From Actinomycetota bacterium (GTDB lineage Bacteria; Actinomycetota; Rubrobacteria; Rubrobacterales; Rubrobacteraceae), in contig JAIVIG010000285.1 in the NCBI GenBank assembly GCA_020200675.1, positions 1-11,187 on the forward strand: 11,187 nucleotides of DNA, in the 5' to 3' direction. The notes under the pieces were generated by a model. It was not told the origin of the DNA. It saw only the letters and a program-made list of their open reading frames with translations, and made no database searches. This document shows positions 10,925-11,187 of the stretch, one piece after another (position 1 is the stretch's first letter; the number at the start of each line of letters is the position of its first letter). A program made the translations under genes and the position numbers.

Positions 10925-11187
10925 CTACTGTGAAGCGGGCTGCGGCTGTCCCGAAACCGGTGGCTGCTGCGGTTGGGAGGAGGCGGGCTGCTGGGAAGCG
11001 GATTGCGTCTGCTGCGATTGGCCGGAGGCAGCAGCAGCGGCCTCTCGCCCGTAGATCGGCGGTGGCGGTGCGTTGACCGGGGGCTTCTGCGGTTCTTTGG
11101 AGGCAGCCGGCGCTTTGGTCGCGGACTCCTGTTTCTCTTTTTGGGTCGCCCTAGAGTCGAGCTTGCCGTAGGCGCGCCCGCCCACCC
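10925..11187 (-). CDS. Pro/Gln/Ala-rich C-terminal end of an unknown protein (partial)
   Basis: The minus-strand frame is open to the right edge, so the true start lies outside the window. The GTG at 11185 should not be taken as the start. The visible 87 codons encode a hydrophilic basic stretch ('YGKLDSRATQKEKQESATKAP'), then a low-complexity Pro, Gln, Ser and Ala tail ('PPPPIYGRE', 'SGQSQQTQSASQQPASSQPQ'). Such tails are common at the ends of envelope or penicillin-binding proteins and secreted proteins, but nothing visible identifies this one. The TAG stop is at 10925-10927. It converges on the inositol-monophosphatase-family gene. Confidence 0.6.
   Translation of the reverse strand, partial: VGGRAYGKLDSRATQKEKQESATKAPAASKEPQKPPVNAPPPPIYGREAAAAASGQSQQTQSASQQPASSQPQQPPVSGQPQPASQ

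Overview
The window is high-GC bacterial chromosome whose genes are mostly housekeeping. The primary sigma factor sequence, the CwlM-like layout of the amidase, a CsoR-family protein, the GTG starts and the pyrimidine genes suggest a deep-branching actinobacterium. My best guess is a Rubrobacter-like organism, which is an inference from protein style and not a database match. A Lys-type rather than DAP-type recognition motif in MurE fits that guess. I see no rRNA, tRNA, CRISPR array, prophage or intact insertion sequence.

Layout. (1) 1-276: the 3' end of a glutathione S-transferase-like gene on the + strand. (2) 317-3487: four minus-strand genes, transcribed as PfkB-family sugar-phosphate kinase, thioredoxin, GroES, then a CwlM-like amidase. 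They look largely separate: thioredoxin and groES each have a candidate promoter and a hairpin terminator. (3) 3623-4373: a short plus-strand unit with a promoter, a possible 10-residue leader peptide overlapping the next gene by GTGA, a membrane-anchored thioredoxin-fold protein with no cysteine, an unlisted 32-residue membrane peptide, and a terminator. (4) 4376-4473: degenerate heptanucleotide repeats and a perfect 13-bp hairpin. A second heptad block forms the 3' end of the kinase gene. (5) 4503-8709: a minus-strand block transcribed as murE, a ligand-less CsoR-like gene, a two-helix membrane protein, a small acidic helical protein and pyrE in close or overlapping order, then hup with its own promoter and terminator, then pyrF. 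(6) 8832-10888: plus-strand rpoD, with a long hairpin just before its ribosome binding site, and an overlapping inositol-monophosphatase-family gene. (7) 10925-11187: the Pro/Gln-rich C-terminal end of an unknown minus-strand gene that leaves the window.

How the genes fit together. murE (peptidoglycan precursor synthesis), pyrE and pyrF (last two steps of UMP synthesis), rpoD, hup, groES and thioredoxin are core growth genes. The CwlM-like amidase beside thioredoxin resembles the trxC-cwlM neighbourhood of mycobacteria, as I recall it. The least ordinary parts are the cysteine-free redoxin unit with its leader and micropeptide, the heptad repeats, the CsoR relative without metal ligands, the dyad across the groES promoter, and several starts placed 7-8 bases after a -10-like box, as expected for leaderless mRNAs.
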